64,000 bases of DNA. Origin: Clostridium sp. C2-6-12. Lineage in GTDB: Bacteria; Bacillota; Clostridia; Clostridiales; Clostridiaceae. A program made the position numbers and the translations under genes. Under the pieces are notes generated by a model. It was not told where the DNA came from. It worked only from the letters and a program-made list of their open reading frames with translations, and did no database searches. The stretch's first letter is position 1. Each line of letters starts with the position of its first letter. The stretch covers positions 1 through 64,000 of the forward strand of contig NZ_JAABNP010000006.1 of the NCBI RefSeq assembly GCF_009928485.1. Direction: 5' to 3'. Positions 17,247 through 26,645 of this stretch are shown here, piece by piece.

Positions 17247-19862
17247 ATGATGAATATTGATAAGATGACTTTAAGAGTACAACAAGCTTTAAATGACGCT
17301 AATGTAACAGCTGTAAAATTTAATCACCAACAAATAGATTTAATTCACCTTTTTTCTGCACTTGTAGAACAAGAGGATGGATTAGTTCCAAACATTTTCA
17401 CTAAGATGGGAGTGCCTGTAAAGAATTTAAAGGATTCTATCAATAGGGAGTTAGATTTAATGCCTAAAGTTTTAGGTGATAGTGTTCAAAATGTATATAT
17501 TACCAGAAAGGTAGAAGAAGTTCTAATTAAAGCTGAAGAAATTTCTAAGAAGTTTGAAGATTCTTATGTCAGTGTTGAACATTTAATGCTTGCTATTATG
17601 GAGATAGATAAGAATAGTACTGTTTCTAAAATATTAAAACAATACAATGTAAATAAAGATAACTTTTTAAAAATTCTTTCTGAGGTAAGAGGAAGTCAAA
17701 GAGTAGAAACGCAAGATCCAGAAGGGACTTATGATGCTTTGGCTAAGTATGGAACCAATTTAGTTGAACTTGCTAAAAAGCATAAGCTTGACCCTGTTAT
17801 TGGAAGAGATGAAGAAATAAGAAGAACTATCAGAATTTTATCAAGAAGAACCAAGAATAATCCTGTATTAATAGGTGAACCTGGTGTTGGTAAAACAGCA
17901 ATTATTGAAGGTTTAGCTGAAAGGATAGTAAGAGGAGATGTTCCAGAAGGGTTAAAGGACAAAATAATATTTTCCTTAGATATGGGTGCATTGATTGCTG
18001 GTGCTAAGTATAGAGGTGAATTTGAAGAAAGATTAAAGGCTGTTTTAAAAGAAGTTCAAAGCAGTGAAGGAAGAATATTATTATTTATAGATGAAATTCA
18101 TACTATAGTTGGAGCAGGTAAAACTGATGGAGCTATGGATGCTGGTAATTTAATAAAACCGCTACTAGCTAGAGGAGAACTTCATTGTATTGGTGCTACA
18201 ACTTTTGATGAATATAGAAAATATATTGAAAAGGATAAAGCGCTTGAAAGAAGATTCCAACCAGTAATAATTGAAGAACCAACAGTAGAAGATACAATAG
18301 CAATACTTAGAGGATTAAAAGAAAGATTTGAAATACACCATGGAATTAGAATTCATGATTCAGCTATAGTAGCTGCTGCTAGGCTTTCTGACAGATATAT
18401 TCAAGATAGATTTCTGCCAGATAAAGCAATTGACCTGATTGACGAAGCTGGTGCTATGATCAGATCAGAAATAGATTCTCTTCCAACAGAACTTGATGTT
18501 ATAAGACGAAAGATATTCAAGTTAGAAATTGAAAAGGAAGCTTTATCGAAGGAAAAGGATGAAGGTTCAAAGAGCAGATTAGAGGATATTGAAAAGGAAC
18601 TCTCAGAATTTAAAGAAAAAAATGATGAAATGACTGCAAAATATACAAGGGAAAAAGATCAAATTACAGCAATTAAAACTTTAAAGAGTGAGTTGGATAA
18701 TGCTAGAGGCGAAATTGAAATTGCTCAAAGAAATTTTGACTATAATAAAGTAGCTGAAATTCAATATAGTAAGATTCCAGCATTAGAGCAAGAAATTAAG
18801 CAAAAAGAAATTGAATTAAAGGAAAACTATGAAGGTGCTTTATTAAAAGAAGAAGTTACTGAAGGGGAAGTATCCCAAGTGCTTTCTAAATGGACTGGAA
18901 TTCCTGTGACTAATTTACTTGAAGGTGAAAGAGAAAAACTTTTAAGATTAGAAAGTGAAATGGCTAAGAGAGTTATAGGACAGGATGAAGCAATTGAATC
19001 TGTTACTAATGCAATACTTAGAGCAAGAGCTGGACTTAAAGATATTAACAGGCCAATAGGTTCATTTATATTCCTAGGACCTACTGGGGTTGGTAAAACA
19101 GAACTTGCAAAAACTCTAGCTAGAAATCTATTTGATTCAGAAGAAAATATAATTCGTATAGATATGTCTGAATATATGGAAAAGCATTCGGTATCTAGAT
19201 TAGTTGGAGCGCCTCCAGGATATGTAGGTTATGATGAAGGTGGTCAATTAACAGAAGCAGTAAGAAGAAATCCTTATAGCGTAATTTTATTTGATGAAAT
19301 TGAAAAGGCTCATGAAGATGTATTTAATATATTCCTTCAAATTCTTGATGATGGTAGATTGACAGATAATAAAGGCAAGACAGTAGATTTTAAAAATACC
19401 ATAATAATTATGACTTCGAATATTGGAAGTGAATATCTATTAGAAAACCAAAATGAAGAACATGTTGAAGATGACATTAAGAATAGAGTGATGAGTGTAT
19501 TAAAATCAAGATTTAAACCAGAATTCTTGAACAGAGTAGATGATATAATAATGTTCAAACCATTATCTGAAGCTGGAATTAAGAAAATAATTGATATATT
19601 CTTAGGTGATGTAGGAAAGAGATTAAAAGACAAGAATATAGAGATAGAAGTTACTGATGAAGCTAAAACAATAATGGCAAAAGAAGGTTATGATGTTGTA
19701 TATGGAGCAAGACCACTTAAGAGATATATACAAAACACATTAGAAAACAGGCTTGCAAGAATGATAATAAGAGGAGATTTAATCTATGGTTCAAAGGTTA
19801 GAATTTATGGAAATGAGGAAGAGATTATAATAGAACCTGTCTTATTACCAGAAAAGCAATAG
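17247..19862 (+). CDS. clpB: ATP-dependent disaggregase chaperone ClpB
   Basis: The 871-residue Hsp100 protein has the complete ClpB layout. An N-terminal Clp repeat domain (1-150) is followed by AAA1 with Walker A GEPGVGKT at 210-217, a middle coiled-coil domain (about 405-530), AAA2 with GPTGVGKT at 611-618, and a C-terminal D2-small domain. The long middle domain separates ClpB from ClpC/ClpA. No ClpP-binding IGF/L loop was noted, as expected for a disaggregase. It resolves aggregates together with DnaK. AGGAGG (17237-17242) serves the start. The ATG at 17250 has slightly better spacing than that at 17247. Regulation by CtsR is indicated upstream. Confidence 0.97.
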   Translation: MMNIDKMTLRVQQALNDANVTAVKFNHQQIDLIHLFSALVEQEDGLVPNIFTKMGVPVKNLKDSINRELDLMPKVLGDSVQNVYITRKVEEVLIKAEEISKKFEDSYVSVEHLMLAIMEIDKNSTVSKILKQYNVNKDNFLKILSEVRGSQRVETQDPEGTYDALAKYGTNLVELAKKHKLDPVIGRDEEIRRTIRILSRRTKNNPVLIGEPGVGKTAIIEGLAERIVRGDVPEGLKDKIIFSLDMGALIAGAKYRGEFEERLKAVLKEVQSSEGRILLFIDEIHTIVGAGKTDGAMDAGNLIKPLLARGELHCIGATTFDEYRKYIEKDKALERRFQPVIIEEPTVEDTIAILRGLKERFEIHHGIRIHDSAIVAAARLSDRYIQDRFLPDKAIDLIDEAGAMIRSEIDSLPTELDVIRRKIFKLEIEKEALSKEKDEGSKSRLEDIEKELSEFKEKNDEMTAKYTREKDQITAIKTLKSELDNARGEIEIAQRNFDYNKVAEIQYSKIPALEQEIKQKEIELKENYEGALLKEEVTEGEVSQVLSKWTGIPVTNLLEGEREKLLRLESEMAKRVIGQDEAIESVTNAILRARAGLKDINRPIGSFIFLGPTGVGKTELAKTLARNLFDSEENIIRIDMSEYMEKHSVSRLVGAPPGYVGYDEGGQLTEAVRRNPYSVILFDEIEKAHEDVFNIFLQILDDGRLTDNKGKTVDFKNTIIIMTSNIGSEYLLENQNEEHVEDDIKNRVMSVLKSRFKPEFLNRVDDIIMFKPLSEAGIKKIIDIFLGDVGKRLKDKNIEIEVTDEAKTIMAKEGYDVVYGARPLKRYIQNTLENRLARMIIRGDLIYGSKVRIYGNEEEIIIEPVLLPEKQ

Positions 19863-19932
19863 TTTGATTATGCCAGAAAAAAGTACAGTTTTGAAATCTC
19901 GGTTCAAATAAATAATTAATATACAAACAATA

Positions 19933-19964
19933 CAGGCAGTCCCAATTGGGCTGCCTTGTTTTCG
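19933..19964 (+). terminator. Terminator after clpB
   Basis: AGGCAGTCC (19934-19942) pairs with GGGCTGCCT (19948-19956), followed by TGTTTT. Confidence 0.75.
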
Positions 19965-20000
19965 GTGATATTAAAAATTTAACTGTTGTTATAGTGCTCT

Positions 20001-20022
20001 TTACAAATAATATATTTTGTAA
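20001..20022. promoter_or_regulatory. Palindrome in the TetR promoter region
   Basis: TTACAAA (20001-20007) and TTTGTAA (20016-20022) are inverted around 8 bp of AT. It lies about 50 bp before the TetR start and is a good candidate for its own operator. Confidence 0.45.
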
Positions 20023-20071
20023 TAATATAAAAATGAATTTAATATTCAATTTTGAGGTGATTAAAAGTAAG

Positions 20072-20695
20072 ATGGTTCAAGTAAAAAAAGATGAAGTCAG
20101 GCAAGCAATTGAAAAATCAGCTATAGAAACATTTTTAGAAAAAGGATATAGGAATACAAAAATTAAAGATATTGCTGAAAAAGCAAATATATCTGTTGGT
20201 AGTATTTATATTTATTTTAAAAACAAAGAAGATTTATTTTATACACTTTTACCACAATATTTTGTAGATGCTTTTAAAAATTATAATTATAATGTATTTC
20301 CAACCCTAACAAGAGCTTTTTTTAATAAAGAACAAAATTTAGAAGATTATCTTCCAAATCACAGAAATATAGATCGTTTAATAGTAAATCGTAAGAGATT
20401 ATTAATTTTATTGAAATGCAGCCAAGGTACAAAATATGAAAATTTGAAGGATGAACTATTGGAGAATATAGTACAGAGTGAGAAGGATTGCCTTGAGGAA
20501 TATGGTTTAGGAGATAATTGTAGAACAACTCAAAATTATAAGGTAGTAAAAATGGTATTTAATAATATGTTTAATATGCTTTTAGATTCTCTAGAAGGTG
20601 AGATGACTCCAGAGGAACGAAGAAATGTGGTAAGATTTGCATTTAAATATAATTTGGATGGATTTAAAAGATTGCTTATAGAATACACTAAATAA
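20072..20695 (+). CDS. TetR/AcrR-family transcriptional regulator
   Basis: The protein is 207 residues from the ATG at 20072. The reading frame is open further upstream, but that stretch overlaps the clpB terminator and palindrome and is not TetR-like. GAGGTGAT lies at 20054-20061, at a rather long spacing. The TetR DNA-binding domain is clear at about 8-54 (AIEKSAIETFLEKGYRNTKI, DIAEKANISVGSIYIYFKNK). The remaining helices form the ligand/dimer domain. Three genes follow in the same direction with short gaps and are the likely targets. Confidence 0.9.
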   Translation: MVQVKKDEVRQAIEKSAIETFLEKGYRNTKIKDIAEKANISVGSIYIYFKNKEDLFYTLLPQYFVDAFKNYNYNVFPTLTRAFFNKEQNLEDYLPNHRNIDRLIVNRKRLLILLKCSQGTKYENLKDELLENIVQSEKDCLEEYGLGDNCRTTQNYKVVKMVFNNMFNMLLDSLEGEMTPEERRNVVRFAFKYNLDGFKRLLIEYTK

Positions 20696-20734
20696 AATAG
20701 AAAATCTAATGATAATAGATGGAGTAAATATATT

Positions 20735-21553
20735 ATGATGATTGTAAATAAAGAAAAATGTGTAGGATGTGGACTTTGTGTTAAGGATTGTTTTCCTGGC
20801 ATAATTAGAGTAATTGATAATAAAGCAAAGATAAGAAATTTAGCATGTATAAAATGTGGACACTGTATTGCTGTTTGCCCTAAAGGGGCTATCTCTACAG
20901 ATGAATATAATATGGAAGATGTTAAAGCTTATAAGGAAGTAGAATTTAATATTGAAGCAGATACATTACTTAATTTTATAAAGTTTAGAAGATCAACAAG
21001 GCAATTTAAAAATAAAGATGTGGAAACAGAAAAGATACTTAAAATTATTGAAGCTGGAAGATTTACACAAACTGCAACTAATAGTCAAAATGTTTCATAT
21101 ATAGTTGTAAAAGATAATATGGAAAAACTAAAAGAAATGATTTATGAAAGTCTTAAAAATAAAGGTGAAGAAATACTTGGAAATTTGAATCCACAGACAA
21201 TGCCTTATAAAGGATATGCTCAATTATGGCTTAAGATGTATAAGCAATATAAAGAAAATTCTAAAAATGATAAATTGTTTTTTAATGCTCCTGCTTTAAT
21301 ACTTGTTGTATCTGATTCACCAATAAATGCTTCTTTAGCATCATCAAATATGGAGCTTATGATTAATACTTTAGGTCTTGGAACATTTTTTAGTGGATTT
21401 TTTGTCATTGCAGCAAAAGAAAATGAGGAAATTAGAAATTTCCTTGGGATACATGAAAAGAACGAAATTGTTACTTGTATGATTATTGGATATCCTAATG
21501 TAAAATATTATAGAACTGTTCCAAGGAAAGATCCATTAATATCATGGAAATAA
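20735..21553 (+). CDS. Ferredoxin-nitroreductase fusion protein
   Basis: The 272-residue protein begins with a 2[4Fe-4S] ferredoxin domain with cysteines at 9, 12, 15, 19 and 38, 41, 44, 48 (CVGCGLCVKDC and CIKCGHCIAVC). From about 75 it continues into a nitroreductase/FMN domain starting LLNFIKFRRSTRQFKNKDV. Such fusions let reduced ferredoxin feed an FMN site. Substrates are unknown and may be nitroaromatics, quinones or enoates. ATGs occur at 20735 and 20738. It follows the TetR gene by 39 bp. Confidence 0.9.
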   Translation: MMIVNKEKCVGCGLCVKDCFPGIIRVIDNKAKIRNLACIKCGHCIAVCPKGAISTDEYNMEDVKAYKEVEFNIEADTLLNFIKFRRSTRQFKNKDVETEKILKIIEAGRFTQTATNSQNVSYIVVKDNMEKLKEMIYESLKNKGEEILGNLNPQTMPYKGYAQLWLKMYKQYKENSKNDKLFFNAPALILVVSDSPINASLASSNMELMINTLGLGTFFSGFFVIAAKENEEIRNFLGIHEKNEIVTCMIIGYPNVKYYRTVPRKDPLISWK

Positions 21554-21593
21554 AATATGATTTATTATGCAAATTGTTGAGGTGGGAAATTAA

Positions 21594-22130
21594 ATGGTAG
21601 ATTTATTTAAAGCATTTACTACAAAGGAAGATTTTTTTTATGAAGGTGCATTTATTGCGAAAGTAAAATATGAACGCTTCAAAACAAAACTATGTAGCGA
21701 AACATTTAAGCATGAAATAGTAAAAAGCAGTAGAAAGTTATGTGTAATTAATTGTAGTGGATATGTTAATGGTGAACCTATAGAAACTTTAACGGTGTAT
21801 TTAATGATGAATGTATCAGTTAAAGAACCTGTTAAACCAGAAATTGTTGAAGATACTGGTGATTTATGGCGTGAGTTTTCAAAAGAGGAAATTGCAGATT
21901 TTAGCTATCTAACAGGAGACACAAATTCTATCCATCTTACAGAAAATCCAGTTGTACAAGGATTGTTTATATTAAAAGAACTTTGCAATACAACTCAAGC
22001 AAAAGAAATAGAAGTAAAATATATTCATCCTGTTTATGGATGTAACCCAGTTTATATAAAACATGAAGGAAATATTATTAAAGGATTTAGTAATAAAATA
22101 TTATGTTTCCAAGCAAATTATATAATTTAA
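21594..22130 (+). CDS. MaoC-like hot-dog domain protein
   Basis: This is a 178-residue protein. The only clear signature is FSYLTGDTNSIHL (103-115), which matches the hydratase-2/MaoC active-site loop with D109 and H114. It is followed by NPVVQGLFILKEL, like the helix after that loop. The first 90 residues are weakly conserved and could form a second, degenerate hot-dog. This suggests an enoyl-thioester hydratase-like enzyme or binding protein. It lies 40 bp after the ferredoxin-nitroreductase gene, with GAGGTGGG as ribosome binding site. The position of a TetR gene and a FakA-like domain on either side hints at fatty-acyl metabolism. Moderate confidence. Confidence 0.6.
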   Translation: MVDLFKAFTTKEDFFYEGAFIAKVKYERFKTKLCSETFKHEIVKSSRKLCVINCSGYVNGEPIETLTVYLMMNVSVKEPVKPEIVEDTGDLWREFSKEEIADFSYLTGDTNSIHLTENPVVQGLFILKELCNTTQAKEIEVKYIHPVYGCNPVYIKHEGNIIKGFSNKILCFQANYII

Positions 22131-22164
22131 AGACAAATGATAATTTAGAAAGGAAGAAAAGATT

Positions 22165-22416
22165 ATGTTGGAATATAGATATGATACACAATTACTAATT
22201 GAAGGAAAGAATCTTGATGAAGATAAAATTAATGAATATTTTATAAAGAATTTTAAAGGTGATTGCTTACTTGCGGTTGGAGATGAGGAGTTAATTAAGA
22301 TTCATTACCATACTAATGAGCCATGGAAGGTATTGGAGTATTGTGCTTCATTAGGAGAAATATATGATATTGTAGTTGAAGATATGGAACGTCAAGCAAA
22401 GGGACTTAAAGGTTGA
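22165..22416 (+). CDS. Stand-alone FakA/YloV-type domain (DAK1-like)
   Basis: The 83-residue protein starts YRYDTQLLIEGKNLDEDKI and contains GDCLLAVGDEELIKIHYHTNEP and WKVLEYCASLGEIYDI. This matches the region of fatty acid kinase FakA (YloV) that follows its DAK2 domain. The kinase part is missing, so alone it cannot be the kinase. It has its own ribosome binding site (AAAGGAAG) and is the last gene before a terminator, so it looks like a genuine small gene and not a chance fragment. Possible roles are an acyl-phosphate binding or regulatory subunit, or a relic. Confidence 0.65.
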   Translation: MLEYRYDTQLLIEGKNLDEDKINEYFIKNFKGDCLLAVGDEELIKIHYHTNEPWKVLEYCASLGEIYDIVVEDMERQAKGLKG

Positions 22417-22505
22417 CTTTAACGGAATATTAATATTTCTTCAATTTTTATATTGGGATTTAACAACTATATTTTTGGATACTGATATTTAAAGTGTAAA
22501 ATGAA

Positions 22506-22546
22506 AAAATAGTGGAACTCTTGGAAAGGAGTTCCGCTATTTTATA
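22506..22546. terminator. Terminator between the TetR cluster and the exporter operon
   Basis: AAAATAGTGGAACTC (22506-22520) pairs with GAGTTCCGCTATTTT (22529-22543). The genes converge here and the hairpin can work both ways. Confidence 0.85.
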
Positions 22547-22610
22547 TTATTTATTAACGCTGCTAATTAATATAGCCTAAATTTAAATATCTATAATTGT
22601 AATATATGGG

Positions 22611-23762
22611 TTATTTAATTGGAATTTCAACATTAGCAGTCATACCAGATTTTAAAGTTCCATCCTGAGAATCTATAGCAACTTTAATTTTAGTAGCAAT
22701 ATGTTTACTGTCAGCAGTTGATTGCTTATCTTTTGGAGTATATTCGTGTTTTAGTGCAATATAGTTAACTGAACCAGTTTGAGTTTTCTTATTTGAGGCT
22801 ATTACATTTAATGATTGATTGTAAGTTATTTTATCCAAGTATTCATCTGGAATATAGCATAAAACATAGATATCATTTGAGACAGCTATATCAACAATAT
22901 CGCTTCCGATATTAACCACATCTCCTAAGTTAAAATTTTTACTTATTATTACGCCATCACTTGAGGCTGTAATATTATAATTACTTAGAGTATTTTGAGC
23001 TTGATTTAGTTGAGCAGTGGCTTGGTCTAAATCTCCTTGAGCAGCATCAATTGCTTGTTTAGTAGAACCGTTTTTTATTAAATTTAACTGAGCATTTGCA
23101 GCATTATAGTTTGCTCTGGCAGCATCAATTGCCTGAGAAGTAGAACCTTCTTGTAATAGCTGAAGTTGCTGTTTAGCAGTTTCAAGCTTAGACTTTGCAG
23201 AAGAAAGTTGGGCAGAGGCTGTATCAAGTTTTACTTTTGCATCATCCAAGGAACTTTTTGATACTGCGTCACTTTCATAAAGCTGAGTTGTATTATTATA
23301 TTGAGTATTTACATTATCATATGTTGATTGAGCAGAGTTTACAGAATCCTGAGCCATTGATACATCATTTTTTGCTATTTCAATCTGCTCGGTTCTATTT
23401 CCAGCTAATAATTGGTCGAGTTGAGCCTTGCTTGCACGCGCTTGAGCTTCAGCTTGTTCTATTTGTTCTGGACGGCTTCCTGATTGTAATTCATCAAGTT
23501 TTGCTTTTTTAATATTTACTGTAGCCTGCATTTGATCAACAATATATTTTTGGTTTACATTATCTATAACTGCAATAATATCACCCTTCTTCACTACTTC
23601 ACCTTGATTTTTTTTCATTTCAACAATTTTGCCGGAAACAGTAGAAGTTGAAGTTACAATATTGTTTTGAATATCTCCTTTTAAAGTTAAGACCTTTCCA
23701 TTTGAGGAACAGCCGGTAAATAGGAATAAAGTAATAAGAATGTATGTAATTAATCTTTTCAT
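22611..23762 (-). CDS. Membrane fusion (HlyD/YbhG-type) lipoprotein of an ABC exporter
   Basis: The protein is 383 residues from the ATG at 23762, which has AAGGAG 8 bp ahead. A longer start would add 11 residues before the signal peptide. Lipobox LFTGC places the lipidated cysteine at 18. A biotinyl-lipoyl half motif (VSGKIVEMKKNQGEVVKKGDI) precedes a long alpha-helical hairpin with internal repeats (SGSRPEQIEQAEAQARA, AGNRTEQIEIAKN, EGSTSQAIDAARAN, NGSTKQAIDAAQGD). The second lipoyl half and a beta-barrel domain follow. It is the last gene of a minus-strand operon with an ABC-2 exporter. The four near-repeats of about 35 residues stand out. Confidence 0.88.
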   Translation of the reverse strand: MKRLITYILITLFLFTGCSSNGKVLTLKGDIQNNIVTSTSTVSGKIVEMKKNQGEVVKKGDIIAVIDNVNQKYIVDQMQATVNIKKAKLDELQSGSRPEQIEQAEAQARASKAQLDQLLAGNRTEQIEIAKNDVSMAQDSVNSAQSTYDNVNTQYNNTTQLYESDAVSKSSLDDAKVKLDTASAQLSSAKSKLETAKQQLQLLQEGSTSQAIDAARANYNAANAQLNLIKNGSTKQAIDAAQGDLDQATAQLNQAQNTLSNYNITASSDGVIISKNFNLGDVVNIGSDIVDIAVSNDIYVLCYIPDEYLDKITYNQSLNVIASNKKTQTGSVNYIALKHEYTPKDKQSTADSKHIATKIKVAIDSQDGTLKSGMTANVEIPIK

Positions 23763-23827
23763 ATAATCACTCCTTAAATATTCACTATTAATCATTTATT
23801 TTTCACTAATTTTGCTACATAAAGTTT

Positions 23828-24502
23828 TTAGGGATTAAAAGTTTTTAAAGTACTATTTTTACCAACACCATTTAAAATATATTGAATTAAATATTCTAAA
23901 TCATTCTCGTTTTCTGGCAATTCAGGTAAGGCTATGTAGTGTAAAAAGAGATAACCAAATACAGAAGTAATTATTAAATTAATAATAGTATGGCTAGGCA
24001 TATCAACAACTTGTCCATTTGCTTTAAATTTTTCAATAATAGAAAAGCCTCTTTTTGCTGAAGGGAAAATAACTGTATTTATTATTTTGCTTCTTAGTTC
24101 AGGGTGAAAAGGTACTTCTTGAATTATTACTTTTAAAATCGGTGCACTTTCTGAAACAAATTGTTTTCTGTTCATTATTATTTTTCTTAAAAAATCTTCA
24201 AAGCTATCCTGATTATCATTTAAAATTTCATAAAAATCCTCTAAAAAAATTTCAAATAATGAAATCTTAGATAATGCATTGGGAATAGCGTATAAAAGAT
24301 CTTTTTTAGTTTTGTAATATCTAAAAATAGTGCCTTCTGCAACTTGTGCTTTTTTAGCAATTTCACTAGTAGCTGTAGCCTCATAGCCTTTTTCTGAAAA
24401 GAGCTCAATTGCAGCACTAAGAATGTTAATTTGCTTTTCTGTCATGTCCATGTCTGTAGAACTTATGCTTATAAGATCTTTTAAAGTTTTTGTAGATTTC
24501 AA
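23828..24502 (-). CDS. TetR-family regulator of the ABC exporter operon
   Basis: The protein is 224 residues, starting at a TTG with GAGGTGAG ahead of it. The HTH lies at about 22-68 (KQINILSAAIELFSEKGYEA, EIAKKAQVAEGTIFRYYKTK). The C-terminal half resembles TetR regulators of drug exporters. It sits inside the operon, between the permease and the fusion-protein gene. The promoter upstream of the ATPase gene carries the palindrome TGAGT-N4-ACTCA, so the operon is probably autorepressed. Confidence 0.9.
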   Translation of the reverse strand: MKSTKTLKDLISISSTDMDMTEKQINILSAAIELFSEKGYEATATSEIAKKAQVAEGTIFRYYKTKKDLLYAIPNALSKISLFEIFLEDFYEILNDNQDSFEDFLRKIIMNRKQFVSESAPILKVIIQEVPFHPELRSKIINTVIFPSAKRGFSIIEKFKANGQVVDMPSHTIINLIITSVFGYLFLHYIALPELPENENDLEYLIQYILNGVGKNSTLKTFNP

Positions 24503-24525
24503 TTTTACTCACCTCGTGTGTTTTA

Positions 24526-25548
24526 CTATATTTTGCGATATTTTTTCAAAGCTAAAATATTAGCAATGGTAAAGAAGATACAAATTAATATTAAAATAAA
24601 GGCATCAAACAAAATATCTTCTAAGCCTTTACCTCGAATCATAATATTTCTAAGAGCATCAGCTGAATACCATAAGGGCATAAACTTGCCGAAAGATTGA
24701 AGCCAGATAGGCATGGTAGTCAGGTCAAAAAGGCCTGAAAAAAATACTTGTGGTACAACGATAATAGGTATAAACTGAATTACCTGCAATTCATTGTTTG
24801 CAAAAGCTGATATAAAGGTTCCAATAGTTAGTGCAACCATTGCTGTTAAAATAGTAATTATAAGAACTAATGAAAATGAACCAACCATCATTATATGAAG
24901 AATATTAATAGAAAACCACGCAATAAGAGCTGATTGTATTATTGTAAAGGAACCAAAGCCTAAAAAATACCCAATGACAATTTCCCATCTTCGAAGGGGA
25001 GTTGCTAGGATTCTTTCTAATGTTCCAGTAGTTCGTTCTTTTAAAAAGGCAACTCCAGCTATTAAAAATACAAAAAAGAATACAAAAAATCCAATTAGTA
25101 TAGGTCCAAAATTATCAAAGGCAGCCATATTTTCATATCCGTATAAATAAGTTATATCAGGTGCTACAGTTTTTGATAAGCCTGAAAGAGAAAGCGCATT
25201 TTGAGTTAACTTAATAACGGCTTGACTTTTACTGGGATCACTGCCCTCAAGTGTTATTTTGGGAATTCCACCTTCAAAATTAATCAGTGCATCAATTTCA
25301 GAAGCTTTTAAAGTAAGATCAGCATCATTTTCGGTAAATCTAATAACTTGTACATCATTATCCTCTAATTTGTTTACAAAGTTTAAAGGGGCATTTATTA
25401 TTCCGACTTTAGGATGATACTCTGAACCATCAAAAACAAATGAAAGTAGTGTTAAAACTAAAATCGGTGCTAATATCATTAAACCAATAGTTCTTTTATC
25501 ATGAGCAAGTTGTAACAAAATTCTTATCATAATTGCTTTAACTCTCAT
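24526..25548 (-). CDS. ABC-2 type exporter permease (YhhJ/YbhR-like)
   Basis: The 340-residue protein has one N-terminal membrane segment (about 20-40), an extracytoplasmic domain (about 45-140) and five further segments from about 150. This is the arrangement of single-subunit ABC-2 permeases. The conserved ERTTGTLERILATPLRRWE loop before the third segment is present. It overlaps the ATPase gene by 4 bp. Its partner is the ATPase at 25545-26297. The substrate is not shown by the sequence; drugs or lipophilic compounds are usual for this class. Confidence 0.9.
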   Translation of the reverse strand: MRVKAIMIRILLQLAHDKRTIGLMILAPILVLTLLSFVFDGSEYHPKVGIINAPLNFVNKLEDNDVQVIRFTENDADLTLKASEIDALINFEGGIPKITLEGSDPSKSQAVIKLTQNALSLSGLSKTVAPDITYLYGYENMAAFDNFGPILIGFFVFFFVFLIAGVAFLKERTTGTLERILATPLRRWEIVIGYFLGFGSFTIIQSALIAWFSINILHIMMVGSFSLVLIITILTAMVALTIGTFISAFANNELQVIQFIPIIVVPQVFFSGLFDLTTMPIWLQSFGKFMPLWYSADALRNIMIRGKGLEDILFDAFILILICIFFTIANILALKKYRKI

Positions 25549-26297
25549 TTTGATTCACCTCCATAATACAAAAAGGCTTCTTCGATTGTAGCTGAATTTG
25601 ATGCAAGTTTAATTTCAGTTGGAGAACCTATAGCAATCAATCTACCATCTCTAATCATACCTAAAGTATTACATTTGTCAGCTTCATCCATTACGTGAGT
25701 AGTGACGATAATAGTAGTACCATTATTCTTTAGTTTATATAATTCCTCCCAAATAGACTTACGAAGTACAGGATCTATTCCAACAGTAGGTTCGTCTAAT
25801 ATTAATATTTGTGGTTCGTGTATGAGAGCAATTGCAAGAGACAAACGTCTTTTCATACCTCCTGAATACTGCTTTACCTGCTTTTTTAAATGATCAGATA
25901 AATTTACTAATTCCATAACTTTAGTAATTCTTTCTTTTTGTTTTGCTCTTGGAAGTTTGTACATAGAAGCAAAGAATTTTATATTTTCTTCGGCTGTAAG
26001 TTCATCATATAAGGCATCAGATTGGGCCATGTACCCTATTTTATCCATCATTGAAAGCTTTGGCATTTTTTCGTCAAGTAAATATACATTTCCACTGGTT
26101 GGAGAATCAATGCCAGAAATCATTTTTACAATAGTTGATTTTCCAGAACCCGATGGTCCAAGCAATCCTAAAATTTCAGAATAGGGAACATCTAAACTTA
26201 TATCAAAAAGAACTTGTTTCTTGCCGAATAATTTATTCACATGTTCAATACGAATTGAAGGAGAGTTTTTGGTCATGTTATTAGATAAATTTTGCAT
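25545..26297 (-). CDS. ABC exporter ATPase
   Basis: The protein is 250 residues from the ATG at 26297, preceded by AAGGAG; a longer frame runs into the operator. Walker A is GPSGSGKST at 47-55. The signature YSGGMKRR, Walker B LILDEPTVGIDP and the H-loop VTTHVMDEA are all present. It is the first gene of the exporter operon. The stop codon overlaps the permease start, suggesting coupled translation. Confidence 0.93.
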   Translation of the reverse strand: MQNLSNNMTKNSPSIRIEHVNKLFGKKQVLFDISLDVPYSEILGLLGPSGSGKSTIVKMISGIDSPTSGNVYLLDEKMPKLSMMDKIGYMAQSDALYDELTAEENIKFFASMYKLPRAKQKERITKVMELVNLSDHLKKQVKQYSGGMKRRLSLAIALIHEPQILILDEPTVGIDPVLRKSIWEELYKLKNNGTTIIVTTHVMDEADKCNTLGMIRDGRLIAIGSPTEIKLASNSATIEEAFLYYGGESK

Positions 26298-26322
26298 AAT
26301 GGTGCTCCTTTCTGAAATGTAG

Positions 26323-26336
26323 TGAGTAATCACTCA
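26323..26336. promoter_or_regulatory. TetR-type operator TGAGTAATCACTCA
   Basis: TGAGT and ACTCA are inverted around 4 bp, 25 bp ahead of the ATPase start on the minus strand. This form is typical of TetR operators in front of clostridial exporter operons. The likely repressor is the TetR encoded within the operon. Confidence 0.7.
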
Positions 26337-26591
26337 TTTTTATATTAAAAAAATAATTTCAAAGCTTTTTAGTTGAAATTTCAAAGATTAGATTTTATAT
26401 AAAATTTTCTCTACTTTTATTCATATTATAATATGGCATAAATAAAAATTCAAGAAAAAATATTTCTAAAAATAGTAAAATGAAAATTATATTTATGGAG
26501 ATGAATTAAATGATTAAGGATAATTGGAGGGGAAAATAATTTGCTTTTAAAATTAAATTTAAGGAGATTTCATAAAAAATAAAATTGTGAA
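26337..26591. other. Intergenic AT-rich region
   Basis: The promoter of the minus-strand exporter operon must lie at its left end. The rest shows no ORF, repeat or RNA that I can support. Confidence 0.5.
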
Positions 26592-26631
26592 CATAATAAA
26601 AGATAGGCAAGTTTAATATATTGCCTATCTT
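26592..26631 (-). terminator. Terminator after the ECF S-component gene
   Basis: On the minus strand AAGATAGGCAA pairs with TTGCCTATCTT (26621-26631 with 26600-26610), followed by TTTATT. Confidence 0.8.
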
Positions 26632-26645
26632 AATATAATAATATA

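Noticed and set aside
19946-20071. N-terminal extension of the TetR frame
   Set aside because: It would translate the clpB terminator tail and the operator-like palindrome, and the extra residues do not resemble TetR proteins.
23100-23600. Repeats in the membrane fusion protein gene, considered as a CRISPR-like or tandem DNA repeat
   Set aside because: The repeat is at protein level (about 35-residue coiled-coil units), with imperfect DNA identity and no spacers.
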